From: Chromobotia macracanthus
Taxonomy: Eukaryota; Chordata; Actinopteri; Cypriniformes; Botiidae
NCBI GenBank assembly: GCA_036877525.1
Contig: JAZGTH010000087.1
Coordinates: 5,092,001 to 5,156,000 of the forward strand
Reading direction: 5' to 3'
DNA: 64,000 nucleotides
The position numbers were made by a program, and so were the translations under genes. The notes under the pieces were generated by a model. That model saw only the letters and a list, made by a program, of their open reading frames with translations. It was not told the DNA's origin and made no database searches. This document shows, piece by piece, positions 37,254-49,015 of the stretch. The first letter of the stretch is position 1; every line of letters begins with the position of its first letter.

Positions 37254-37374
37254 TGACTATTTTCAACAGGTTTGGAAAACAAATGCCTTGTGTTTAATTT
37301 ATTGTAGATTATTGTTGTGACTATTTTCAACAGGTCTGGAAAACAAATGCCTTGTGTTTAATTTATTGTAGATT
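37254..37374. repeat. 64-bp tandem duplication
   Basis: TGACTATTTTCAACAGGTTT then GGAAAACAAATGCCTTGTGT and TTAATTTATTGTAGATT is repeated at 37318 with one visible change (GGTTTGG to GGTCTGG). The near-identity points to a recent event. Confidence 0.93.
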
Positions 37375-39496
37375 AAAAATTATTACATTTAACAGAATAA
37401 GAAGTTAAGCATTTAAGTTTAGTTCAGCACTTTTATAACTATGCTACCAAGCCACTGATTTGGGACATTCACAGATAAACATGATTCAGTCACATTTTTA
37501 GTAAATAGAGTTTATCTATTAAAGTTTATATCCTTGCCTGCTGCGTATTTTAAGAATTATTTGCTGTGTCATGTCATGGTGCAAAGGAGAAGCTCCATTA
37601 CTGGAACTCTGCATTACTGGAACTTTACTTGAGGGTGTAGTTTATGGAAATAATTATGCAACTGTTCTAAAATTAAACCCATAAATGCACTTTAATGGTC
37701 TTTGTCACTTTCTCTTTGTATGCTGTTTCTTATCAACACAGCCCCTAAAGAAAATTCTGGCAGGATAGACTTTGCATAAACAATATTTTCGAGTCCTTCT
37801 CTTACAAAACACTGCTGTCAAATATCACATTTGGAAACTCTACTTCTTCAATGTGTTCTGTACCCTTGGATGCGTTAACACGCGCCTCGTCATTTTGATG
37901 CTGACAGAAAGCGACGTTTGTGAGTTCACAGCTGCAGAGTTTTAGGAGATGCAGCCTGTACAAAGGGTTCTCCCATGTGTCTGTTACCATAGAGATTCTC
38001 AGATGGCAACCCAGATGGATCAAATTCCTCTTCACTTCAAGATGTTTGAGATGCTCCCTTAAGCAAACTGGTGAGAGAAGAAGCACTATCTCAAGTCGAG
38101 ACATCCACTTCTGAGCTTTGAAAGGCTTTAGGGTCATGATTAATCTGGGATCTTGGCCTCATGCCTTTATAGTGAGAACATCCAGCATTTAAAAGGGGCT
38201 GAAGAAATGTGAATAAACTGTGGCACCTCACACTATTGAAAAAGATTTTGAAAAATAAAATGTTTAAGGAAATTCATTCCAGCTCCAGTTATGTGTTCTT
38301 GAATTCATGAATAATATGAATAAAGTAAATGTTTTTTTTCTGATTATTCAGAGAAGGATTAATAGGCCAACATCTATGGTATTTCCCCATTTAAAGTAAA
38401 CATGTTTGTTTGTCTGTATGTGTGTGGCTGGTACTCAAAAGGAGATAGACACTTCAAAAGGCAAAGTACCAAAAAGTCACTTACATAATGTATGATTACA
38501 CAGAAGAGTACATTCCATACTCTCAAATGTGAACACTAAAAGCTCACAAAAATAAACAAACAAATTCTTTTATTATTGGAAGAGCAAATTATACAGGTCA
38601 ATTCATTTAATAAATATTTAATAATCTGTAAATGTAAAGAAGTAACTAAAACCATCTGGGTTGAAGAATCTAACTGGTAAATATTATTTTGGAACACGGT
38701 AGCTGATAATTTGCCTGTCCACACTGATTAATGGCTGGTCAACCAGCTACCTTCAAAAGCAGGGTGACCACTAAGGGTAAACTGGAATGGCCAATAGTTA
38801 GCTGGTCTTTTGCTGTTCTAAGATGTTCTACCCATGTTAAGGACAGTGGCCCTCAAGGAGCAAGATTAAGCATCCCTTTATGCCTTAGAAGAGTTATTAT
38901 TTTCACTCCAGAATTCCTGGAGGCATATTTGAGAGGAGTTTTGGTAGGTTCAAACACCTGGACAATGTTTTTGGTGATGGACATTTTTGACCTTCATTCA
39001 TTCAAGTTCTAATATTGCATTTATTGTTTCTCTGATTCTATGTGGTACAAGGATGAGGGTGTAAGTATGGTTATAGTAGAAAGGTGAAAATGAAAAAAAA
39101 GAAATTGTGACACATTTGTGACTTCTGGAGCCAAGCTAAAAACCATCTAAGCAAACCTTCCACAGGCTTTAATGCTTTACAGCATTTATTTCAAGTAAAA
39201 CATTTCTGGCAAACAAATAAAAACTTTTGGTTGACTGAACTTCTTTCCCTGCTGCAATCATCAATCACTTTAACACATACCAAAGATGAACATAAATAAA
39301 TCCATGACGCTATCCAGCGTCTTTCAGTAGATTGTTGAAAGCAACAGGAAAATGTAAACTTTGCAGGATATTAATCTTCTAAAACTTGCATACCTTCATG
39401 GACTGTTTAGAAATATGATATACAGTGATAATTACAACCCAAATAGTTGTTGTTGAGGAATGAATCTGTTTTAGTGTTGTACTCTTATTCTGTCTC

Positions 39497-39535
<39 letters not shown>

Positions 39536-40514
39536 CAGCTAAACAGTAAATAAGTGAGCAAATGCTTCAACAGGATTTGGGTTTGGGCAATACTGGTCAT
39601 CACAGTATTCATTTATAACTTTTTATTCAGGTTTATGGCTTAAGAGCATAGATGACATTTTCCAGCCTAAAAAGTTCAACCACATGTTCTGCTTCCCTAA
39701 TTTACTTATTGAAAAACTAGGTGTTTGTGTAACTTGATTAAAATAGATTTTTATGACTTAAATGTATTTGCCTTTGAGCAGAACAACAGAACAAAAGTGA
39801 GCAGAACAACAGTAGCGCTGTCATCTCTCTAACATATATACTATGGTGTTAGTTTACAAAGTGCTCTTCCTGTTTTTTAATATATGGTGTGTATGGTGTG
39901 TAAAGGAATGTAAACTTCCCTTAGCGAACACTGTTTTCCCTCAGCCCAAAGCAGGATCTACTGTGTCAACCTGAAAAGGGGGCACAAGCAAAGCCCACCC
40001 AGATTTTCGATGGCAAAACACTAATTCCTTTGACTGGGCTTAATCAACATTAATGCAAAAGGCTGCAAAACCAGTATGGGCAATATGGACAGTTTCAAGA
40101 GGCAATAGAGATGGAGCTTGAACATGGGTTCCCCAATGCAGGGTATGAACTCAGGTCTCTCCGACTGGGATCAAACTCTGTTCTGCTTCTAGATGCTCAG
40201 AACTGGATGCAGCCAATATTATGCATTCATTCATGTCAGAAGAGATCACACAGCAAACTGACACAATGACATTAAAGTCGGGAGACACACTGAGAGAAGG
40301 ACGCATACCTGTTTCAGGCTTTACTTCTGTTAACTCCAGCTATGAACTCCATAGCTGTTTCTCAATACCAAGTACATCAAGTTTGAACTTGTGTCCTTGG
40401 ACGTTTAGAATTGGAAAATTTGACTCAGGAATACAAGGACAGAATGACGCAGTCTGGCTATTCTGTAAATGGAACAGTAAGCATAGTACTTGATGCAGTC
40501 ACTATTGCCAAATT
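37375..40514. other. Intergenic, mostly unrecognised
   Basis: Contains a 111-codon minus-strand open frame at 37802-38137 discussed under findings. I recognise no gene or intact element elsewhere in it apart from the CT tract at 39491. Confidence 0.35.
39491..39532. repeat. (CT)n microsatellite
   Basis: CT units with two TGTCTC interruptions. Confidence 0.96.
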
Positions 40515-40830
40515 TCCAGCAACAATGTAAGTGATGATGCAATAACCCTGATAGTACACACTGCCCTCTACCATGTGGAAAAGAGAGACACCCATGTGAG
40601 AACGCTGTTTGTTAATTACAATTCAGCATTCAACACCATTTTTCCCTCTAACCTTTCCAAGAAGCTAAGAAACTTATAGTGGACTTCAGGAAACAGAGAA
40701 GAGTATATGACGGTCAGCGCTTTCATGTTTCTAGGCATGCACATCACTGGGGACCTAAAGCTGACAGAGCACCAACAGAGGACTGTAAAAAAGACTCACA
40801 CAGCTCAAAAGGTTTTGCTTGAGCCCATGC
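40515..40830 (+). pseudogene. CR1-like LINE RT fragment, internally deleted
   Basis: The plus strand reads VSDDAITLIVHTALYHVEKR, DTHVRTLFVNYNSAFNTIFP and then, after a jump, FMFLGMHITGDLKLTEH. These are two separated RT segments of a jockey-superfamily LINE, joined by a deletion that removed the catalytic palm. It is a different family from the LINE that follows at 40.91 kb. Confidence 0.75.
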
Positions 40831-40909
40831 ATTCTCAGGACATCAGGACTACCATAGGTGCCATCTCTGCTCTCTTAGGTGCCATCTCTGCTCTCCAGGA
40901 CTGTTTTGA

Positions 40910-43720
40910 ATTCACTGACTGGCACATGTTCAGGGAAGTGGCAACTAATGGTGACTTCACCAACTTGGAGGAATACGCGGCATCAGTGACCAGCTATATT
41001 AGCAAGTGCATTGATGACGTCACCATCTCTAAGACCATCACCACACGCTCCAACCAGAAGCCATGGATGACTGCAGAGGTGCATGCGCTACTGAGGACCC
41101 GAGACTCCGCCTTCAGAGCAGGTGACAAGGCAGCCCTGAGAACAGCGAGGGCCAAACTGTCCCAGGCTATCAGAGAGGCAAAGCGCACACACACTCAGAG
41201 AATCCATAACAACTTCGAGGCCAGCAGAGACACACGGCACATGTGGCAGGGCATCCAGGCCATCACCAACTACAGGACAACAACACCTGCCTGTGATAGT
41301 GATGCCTCCCTACCAGATGCGCTGAACAACTTCTACGCTCGGTTCGAGACACAGAATGACGTGACTACGAGGAAGACCACCCGTCCTCCCGATGACCAGG
41401 TGCTGTGTCTAACCACGGCCGATGTGAGGAAGACTTTACACAGAGTTAACCCGTGGAAGGCTGCTGGTCCAGACAACATTCCTGGCAGGGTGCTCAGAGG
41501 ATGTGCAGACCAGCTGGCAGATCTCAGACACACTCGAGGAGTTCAAGTCTAAACTAAAGACCCATCTCTTCAGACGAGCATTCACCTAACTCAACTACTG
41601 TCACACCTAGGCCGCAACAGTTAGGCTTAACCGGAACCGAGCACACTTTTTACCCACTTTACTACATGGCTTTCACATTCTGTGTGAACAGCCCCTACGC
41701 TAATATAAGCCTGTTTTGTTTCCCTCTCTCTCTTTTCCTCTCTTCCTCCCTCTCCTCTGAGGGACTCTGAGCGATACAGATTAGGTCCAGTTCGACGAGA
41801 CAACGCTCACAACAGCCTGACTAAGGAGGGGGTGACCACCATGGGAACTGTGAAAAATCAACCGCCACCATCACCTATTACATTAATGCAACTGTTAATC
41901 TATACTCATATTTTTAGTAAAATACGTGATTCTGTCTATACCAGCAGTCTGATGTTATAGCTGCTCATTTAACGTCGGCATCCTCACCTAAACATCCCTT
42001 ATTTTATTTTGTCAGCCATCAGGCTAACATAAAATGAATATAAAATCACCAGACCCAAATTAAAACTAGTCATTACTATAATTTAATACTTAAATCACAA
42101 TAGCACTGATTACGATGCTACAAACATATAAAACTTGCTAATTTGATACTCCATAGTAAATATCTGACTTGATACTTAATTATTGATTATTGATTAATAA
42201 TTGACAATAATTACCGTAATAATTATATTTAATTAACCGTAATAATAATTACCGTTGTTACTGTATCATTGTATATATTTCCTTGTTTTTTCCTTTTTCC
42301 TTCCTATAAAGCAGCTTTGAGACAATGCCACATTGTAAAAGCGCTATACAAATATGTTGAATTGAATTGAATAGATTTTCACGGAAATCTTCAACACCTC
42401 CCTGAGCAGCACCATTGTTCCGGCGTGCTTCAAGACCACCACCATCATTCCCGTGCCAAAGAAGTCACCAGTGTCTTGCCTCAACCACTACCATCCTGTT
42501 GCACTTACACCCATCATCATGAAGTGCTTTGAGAGGCTCGTCTTGAGGCACATCAAGACCCTGCTGCCCCCCTCACTGGACCCCCTGCAATTCACCTACT
42601 GCCCCAACCACTCAACAGATGACACCATCACTACCACCCTCCATCTGGCCCTCACCCACTTGGACAATAAAGACACATATGTTTGAATGCTGTTCATAGA
42701 CTCCAGTTCAGCATTCAGCACAATCATCCCTCAGCACCTGATTGGAAAACTGAACCTACTGGGCCTGACCACCTCCCTATGTAACTGGATCCTGGACTTC
42801 CTGACTGGGAGACCTCAGTCAGTCTAGATCAGGAACAGCACCTCCAACATCACCACACTGAGCACTGGGGCCCCACAGGGCTGTGTGCTCAGTCCATTGC
42901 TGTTCACCCTGCTGACTCACAACTGTGTAGCAATGTACAGTTTGAATCATATCATCAAGTTCGCCAATGACACCACCGTGGTGGGTGTCATGAGCAAAAA
43001 CGACAAGTCAGCTTATAGAGAGGAGGTGCAGCGGCTAACCAACTGGTCTCTGAACATGGACAAAACTAAAGAGATGGTTGTTGACTAAAGAGATGGTTGT
43101 TGAGAAGAGCACAGAATGTCCACTCTCTGCTAAACATTGGCGGCTCCTCCATGGAGATTGTCAAGAGCACCAAGTTTCTTGGTGTTCACCTGGCAGAGAA
43201 CCTCACCTGGTTGCTCAACACAAGTTCGATAACAAAGAAAGCCCAGCAGCACCTGTACTATCTGAGAAGACTGAGGAAAGCGGAGGGACTATCGAGAGCA
43301 TCCTGTGCAGCTGCATCACTGCCTGGTTTGGAAATTGTACCACCTCAGACCGCAAGACCCTCCAGCGGATAGTAAGAACAGCTGAGAAGATCATCAGGGT
43401 CTCTCTTCCCTCCATCACAGACATCTACACCTCACGCTGCATCCGCAAAGCCACCAGCATTGTGGATGACCCCACACACCCCTCTCACACACTCTTTGCA
43501 CTCCTGCTGTCTGGTAAAGGTACAGAAGCATTCGGGCCCTCACGACTAGGCTATGCAATAGTTTCTTCCCTCATGCTATCAGACTCCTCAATACACAGAA
43601 CTGGAGCTGAAGGAACACACACTCATACACACACAACTGTTTATCCTCCACCCTGCATTATTTTGCACATATTAAATACTACTTTACGTTTACTTTTTGT
43701 TTGCACATATTAAATACTAT
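40910..43720 (+). pseudogene. CR1/Rex-like LINE, interrupted by another LINE
   Basis: The region between endonuclease and RT is read in one long frame to 41522 (NQKPWMTAEVHALLRTRDSA, AKLSQAIREAKRTHTQRIHN, NPWKAAGPDNIPGRVLRGCA). The RT resumes at about 42370 (IFNTSLSSTIVPACFKTTTI, VPKKSPVSCLNHYHPVALTP, GAPQGCVLSPLLFTLLTH) and continues to the C-terminal block (SCITAWFGNCTTSDRKTLQR, RKATSIVDDPTHPS). The active site FADD is FAND (42960-42971). There are in-frame stops near 42684 and 42825, and a segment before GTIESILCSC is missing. It is the same family as the inverted copy at 2.7-4.0 kb. Confidence 0.88.
41523..42375 (+). mobile_element. LINE 3' end inserted into the host LINE
   Basis: Begins with the last codons of an L2-like ORF (LEEFKSKLKTHLFRRAFT then stop at about 41587). 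It then has a 3' UTR matching 27.9-28.1 kb in reverse, and ends GACAATGCCACATTGTAAAA, GCGCTATACAAATATG, TTGAATTGAATTGAAT, as at 7.8 kb. The host sequence CTGGCAGAT at the left and AGATTTTCACGG at the right share AGAT, consistent with a short target-site duplication. Confidence 0.87.
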
Positions 43721-44029
43721 TTATCAAGGACTCCTTCTTGAAATGATCAAGGATAATACATATAATATTTTCACTATTTGTACACGTCAATTAAAGTTAG
43801 CTGAAGCGTTCCCATAGTGTTCTGACCATTATCTGGTCATGGTTTATGGCTGCTACCTACAGGCCATTTTCAATATTGCAGTTTTATTAGTTTATTGCAG
43901 TTCTATTAGTTTCCCTTAACCATTTCATCTCCAAAGCTGTCTCTCCGCCAGCAGCAATGAAAAAACCACACCCTGCTTTCCACACAATGTTTTTTGAAGA
44001 TTCTATGTTTATGTATCTAACAGAGAGTT
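43721..44029. other. Spacer between LINE and BEL/Pao remnant
   Basis: AT-rich, nothing recognised. Confidence 0.4.
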
Positions 44030-45090
44030 GAAAAGTCACAAATCTGAAAATCAACTAACCCGGAACAGTGGCATTACATTGCTACCAGTCAGAACACAGC
44101 AGATAATGCTACCACACCAGTGACAGCTGCTGTACTACAGAACACAAGCTGGTTCTCAGGTCCAGCGTTTCTACATCAAATCTAAGTGAACAAACTGAGC
44201 ATAAAGTTTCTAGTTTAATTAACCCAGAATCTGACAATGAAATCCAGAAATCTGAAGATCAATAAATCTGCTGGGATCCCAGAGATTCAGTAGATTGTGG
44301 AAATCCCTTGTGACAGGGGTAGCTGCCCTTATTCTCATTGCTAAAACATATTCCAGCAGCACCCCAAAAAGGCTGATGTGCAGGTTGGCATCAGTGCAAA
44401 ATGATGTATTGTACAGTGAACTTTGCACAAGCTGAAACAATCATAATCAAATGTGCAAGAAATCTTCCCAAAAGGGCTAAGGTCTTTGTAAATTGCAAAA
44501 AGATCTCTAGTCAATGTCCTGCTAAGCGTTTGAATCCCATCCTTGATGAACAAAGACTGATTAGAGTGTGAGGATGCTTGTCAAATGCAGACATGACAAA
44601 CAATGAGAAACATCCTTTAATTATTCCAGCCAATCATCACATATGCTCTCTCTTGATCAAACACTACCATGAAAAGGTAATCCACCAAGGTCTTCACTTT
44701 ACAGAAGGTGCATTGTGCACAACAAGCTTATGGATCATCAGAGATAAAAAACGTTTCTCCAGTTTCATTAAAGAGTGTATCATCTGTTAAAAACTCAGAG
44801 GACAGCTGCAAGAACAGAACATGCCAGATCTTCCCACAGACAGACTAGTCATGGCCCCTCCATTCACTTACGTAGGAATTGTTGTTTTTGGTTCCTGTTT
44901 ATGCACCAGAGCTGTATACCTAGAGATAATCTATGTCCTCTTCAAGCTTCATAAATGCCTTAGGAAGGTTTCTGTGTCTGTGTGTGCCTGTCAAGCAATT
45001 CAGATCTGACAGAAGCACAAACTTTATAAGAGCTTGCAAGGAACTCAAAATCAACTCTGATGATCCTGAGATTCAGAATTAAGTGGATCT
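44030..45090 (+). pseudogene. BEL/Pao LTR-retrotransposon pol fragment
   Basis: Read across frames, the plus strand gives EQWHYIATSQNTADNATTPV (connection after RNase H), then LDEQRLIRVGG, NNEKHPLIIPANHHICSLLI and KHYHEKVIHQGLHFTEGAL with a CIIC pair, the zinc-binding head of a BEL/Pao integrase. LPTDRLVMAPPFTYVG and the broken core CTRAVYLEII follow. Stops and frameshifts occur throughout, there are deletions after VVFGS, and no LTRs were seen. A scrap matching GACKEL-type core sequence appears as TRACKELKINSDDPE near 45030. Confidence 0.82.
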
Positions 45091-45094
45091 GTCC

Positions 45095-46665
45095 ACTTAA
45101 CATTGTCCCCTCTGATTCAGCTCTATTGGGGCTGGATTACGTGGTACAGACATGGCAGAGGCTGGGTCTGTACACCTTCCCCTGATAGCCTTCCCCTGAT
45201 CCTAACCAGGGTTCACCAGGAATGAGTTATTCTACTATTGGTAGCGCTGTTCTGGCCAGATCTAATATCTCTCCTGGACGTAGTCCCTTGGGAGCGTCCA
45301 GTCTGGAGGGCATCCACTTCTGGACAGCGTCCACTTCTGTCTCAGGGATCGATCTTTCACCCCTGAGAGGAGCCAACTCCTACATGCTGGTCTTTCAACC
45401 GAGGTTGTAGAGAGTATTCTGAGTTCCAGAGCTACGTATACTAGGAGACTGTATGTCCTCTTTGTGTCATGGTATGATGTTCACTGCCCCGTTGGTCTAG
45501 TGCTGGGGTTTCTCCAAGGGTGGCTTTCTGCAGGGTTAGCTCCAGCTACCCTTAAGGTCTACGTAACTGCTGTGTCGGCTAGCCAAGAAACTGTTGATGG
45601 AGCCTATATTAGGAGACATCCCTTGGTATCTCATTTTCTCACATGGTTCTTACATTGCTCAAAAGGGTAGGGGATCAACAGGCTCTTTCTGTAGACCCTG
45701 CCTGTTTGGATTTTGCCCCTGGCTTTGTTAAAGCCATTTTGCACCCTAGGCCAGACTCTATGGCTAGTCACCCAGTGGTGCTTCAAGCCTTTTGTCCTCC
45801 ACAGTATGAGTTGCAGGAGCAGGAAAGGCTTAACTTATTGTGTTCAGTTAGAGAAATGGGGGTTCTACGTCCACCGCTTAAACCAGTGGCGTAAGACCTC
45901 CAACCTCTTAGTCTGTTTTGGTGACCGCAACCGTGGTCACAGTGCTTATCTCACTGGATCATAGATGCTATTTATCTGGCTTATAAGGCCAGTGACTTAG
46001 TGTCACCTCTGGGCATTAGAGCCCATTCTACTAGAAGTATAGCATCATCTAAGGCTCTGTTTAGGGGGAATCTCTAAGTAATGTTTGTGCTGCGGCAGGT
46101 CTTCTTGTGCTGTTGTGTCTTCTCCGCCCACATTTATTAAATTTTACATTGAATTCAACTCCAGGCGCTTAGGTCCTCCTGGGTTGAAAAGTCTATTTCT
46201 GCTCCTGATATTCTTTGTGCCAATGTTTTACAGCATCTGGGGCAGGCCTTCCCTCACTGTGGCGTAGTGAACATTATCATTTATCATTAACATTATCATT
46301 TCCCATAGCATCAAGCTTGACGCAGTGAGTTCCCTCAAAACATCCCAGAAAACATCTCAGGTTACATATGTACCCTGGTTCCCTGAGACAGGGAACAAGA
46401 TGCTGCGTAACTTTGCCACACTTCGGTCTTGCCTGCACGGCCTTCCCTCAGACTTGGAATCTGACGAGGCATTTTGCATACCTTTTAAAGGCTTTGTGGT
46501 GTGCAATGCTATGTCACATGACCTTGATCTGCCTATAAATAGGCATGATTTTACACATGTTCAGACTTGGGTGTGCCTGAAGTGCTTTCCCCATAGCATC
46601 AAGCTTGACACAGCACCTTGTTTTCTGTTTCAGGGAACCAGGTTACATACGTAAACTGAGACATT
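45095..46665 (+). pseudogene. DIRS-type element: tyrosine recombinase and terminal repeat
   Basis: The plus strand opens with LDYVVQTWQRLGLYTFPLIA (end of RNase H). The tyrosine recombinase follows across frames: APATLKVYVTAVSAS, a missing middle, GDQQALSVDPACLDFAPGFV, HPRPDSMASHPVVLQAF, LGIRAHSTRSIASSKALFRG (carrying the H..R pair near 46010-46080) and FIKFY with the tyrosine. The terminal part has a direct repeat of CCCATAGCATCAAGCTTGAC at 46302 and 46590 and an inverted pair GGTTACATATGTACCCTGGT / CAGGGAACCAGGTTACATAC. RT and gag are absent. It is the complement of what remains in the minus-strand copy at 29-31 kb. Confidence 0.85.
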
Positions 46666-47990
46666 TTAGTTTAATTATTAAACATTTTAAACATTGAATT
46701 TAAATTCAGATAATATTAACAGATGGCTCCCTGTCTACCCACACACATTACCTCCTCTGAGACTCCAACCAATGTGTTGCCACCACCAGCTTTAATTAAA
46801 CTCTCCATCTCAGGTGTGTGACCTTGTTTTTACATTAAGATGTGAGGAGAAAGACTTAAATCCCTGCTCTTGGGTTTAGATTTGAAGATAAGATCACCAT
46901 AACGTGGTTACAATTAAATACTAATAAAACTGTATACAAATAAATAATACTGTAAAACTACTGTACAACAACATCTGCTGTCAGTCCTTTGTAATACCAT
47001 TTCCATATGCATGTTGCAACTCTTTTCTTCCCTCTTATGCTTTTTAAACATAAATGAATAATGTAAACTTAATTAAGAAAGTATTGTGCTTAATTGGCTC
47101 AATAATATTAATATTGTTAATAATATTGGGGACCAATGATAGGTTTTGAGGTCGTAAAGGATTTAATTTTATCTCTTATTTAAAAATTACTTGAAATCAG
47201 AAGTGAGTTTTGTGGCTTTTAGTATATGCTTGTATATCTGTCCTTTCTGGGAAAACTTACTACTACTACTACAACTACTACTAATAATAATAATAATAGT
47301 TTAAAATATTTATATAAATTGCAGTTGTTTAATACAGATGTAATAAAAAATATTTAAAAAATGTATAATGTTTTTTTAAAGATTTATTGTTTCTTATTAT
47401 TAAAGCCTAACTAATATGGTAACACACAAGCACAAAAAATGTAATAAATTTATAACTTTTACAGATTAAATCAGCATTTAGGGGAAAAGAGTACAGACAG
47501 GAGCAGTTGTTATTCTCAATATACCTTTTAAAATCTAATAGTTGTTTCTGTGTGTCTAGGATAAGCACATTATTGTTTAGCCTGGGGTCTGGCCTTACAG
47601 CGCAACAACTCAACATTTGTGTTTATTGAGTATGGTAGACCAGAGACAGAAAGACAGAAATAAATATATATCTTTCCTCTAAAAACTAAACACTGAAAAC
47701 TGAATTTGTTCTGGAATACTACCTTAGTATATTAATATCTTAGGCACAACTTTATGGCTTGTCTAGTTGCTATGTCATGTTATTGTTGAGGAAGCAGCAT
47801 CATCATTGAGTCATAAACTTAATCTTTAAAATTAGCTTCATAACTGTTTAGTGTGTCCGTTACTCATACAAAGACAGACAGAGCATGACAAATGAAAAGT
47901 GAGAACAGATCCAGGCTTTCAGTGACGACAGCATCATTAGTCGTTTATAAGTGGGTCTTGTCTGATCTGACCACTGTCCAGCTGAAGAAG
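46666..47990. other. Intergenic, nothing recognised
   Basis: AT-rich upstream flank of bdkrb2, including a short run of CTA and AAT units near 47,265-47,300. No coding signal. Confidence 0.4.
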
Positions 47991-48070
47991 ACTCAGACAG
48001 AAAACACACCAGAAGTAATCAGCTTGTGCCTCTGGATATAAAATCTGGAGCTGTTGCTTTACCATGAAAG
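47991..48070 (+). other. bdkrb2: Probable 5' non-coding exon of bdkrb2
   Basis: A good donor, ACCATGAAAG|GTAGGTAA, ends at 48070, and the coding exon at 49009 follows a clear acceptor (TTTCTTTTAATATTTTAG). Bradykinin receptor genes in other vertebrates have an intron in the 5' UTR just before a single coding exon, so this pairing fits. The upstream limit of this exon is not visible and 47991 is only a guess. It includes an ATG at 48064 in good context. Confidence 0.45.
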
Positions 48071-49015
48071 GTAGGTAATATTCAACTGGTCATTACGATG
48101 CCAGATATATGTGTTTATATATAAATAATATATAATGGTCACAATCAAACAGTAGAAGAAAAAAAATACTCATAAAAAATACTATAACTTGTTTAGTTGA
48201 GAAGCTGTGTAACAATGTTATTGTATGATGTAATCCATGTTTCATGATGGATTGGGATAAAATGTTTATAAATACAAAAAAATATTTTTCTTGCTACCAT
48301 TTTCCTGAAGATTTGTATAGGATATAACATTTATCATGCTATGTACTAACAATATGTAGCAGAGGAATTTCCAGCAAACAACTCCCCCAAATACTTTGAA
48401 TTGTGTTAAGATCAGATTAGGTTTTAAGTTGGAAAACATGAAGCAGACATCAAACTTTTAAATGTAGTAATAGGAAGCATTTTATGCATGTATGTTGCTA
48501 ATAGGCCTGTACTGAAGAAAAATGGTTTGTGGTTTCAGCCCAGTTGTTGTTGATTTTGTTATGTGTCTGGGATAAATCTGTTGACATGATGTGCTGAGGT
48601 CTGGGTTTCACAAATGAAAGGGTGTTTTTTGATGTTATGAGTGTTCTTATAATAAGAAATCATATGACGTTTTCATTACAGTCTCTCAGACATTTCTTAC
48701 AGAAAACTTTACATTTAATTTAAATTGAAATATTAATTTAAAATGGCAATTGAAACAATGACAGTTTAAAATTTTTTTAATTCAATGAATACATTTACTT
48801 GAAAATAAAGTCAACATAAAAAATGCATGCACATTGTTGATTATTTTCTTTTACAGTATATGACACCTAAACATCAGACATGTTGCAGTAAATGATCTTC
48901 AGATGTATTTTTAGCCAATGTTGCTGTACACAGATAGAGACTATTTTTTGGAATAGATTTCTTGAACATTACTTAAAGCGTGTGCTGTCATTTCTTTTAA
49001 TATTTTAGTGTCCCA

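Noticed and set aside
46325..46654. 109-codon frame in the DIRS terminal region
   Set aside because: It crosses the direct and inverted terminal repeats and matches no DIRS protein.
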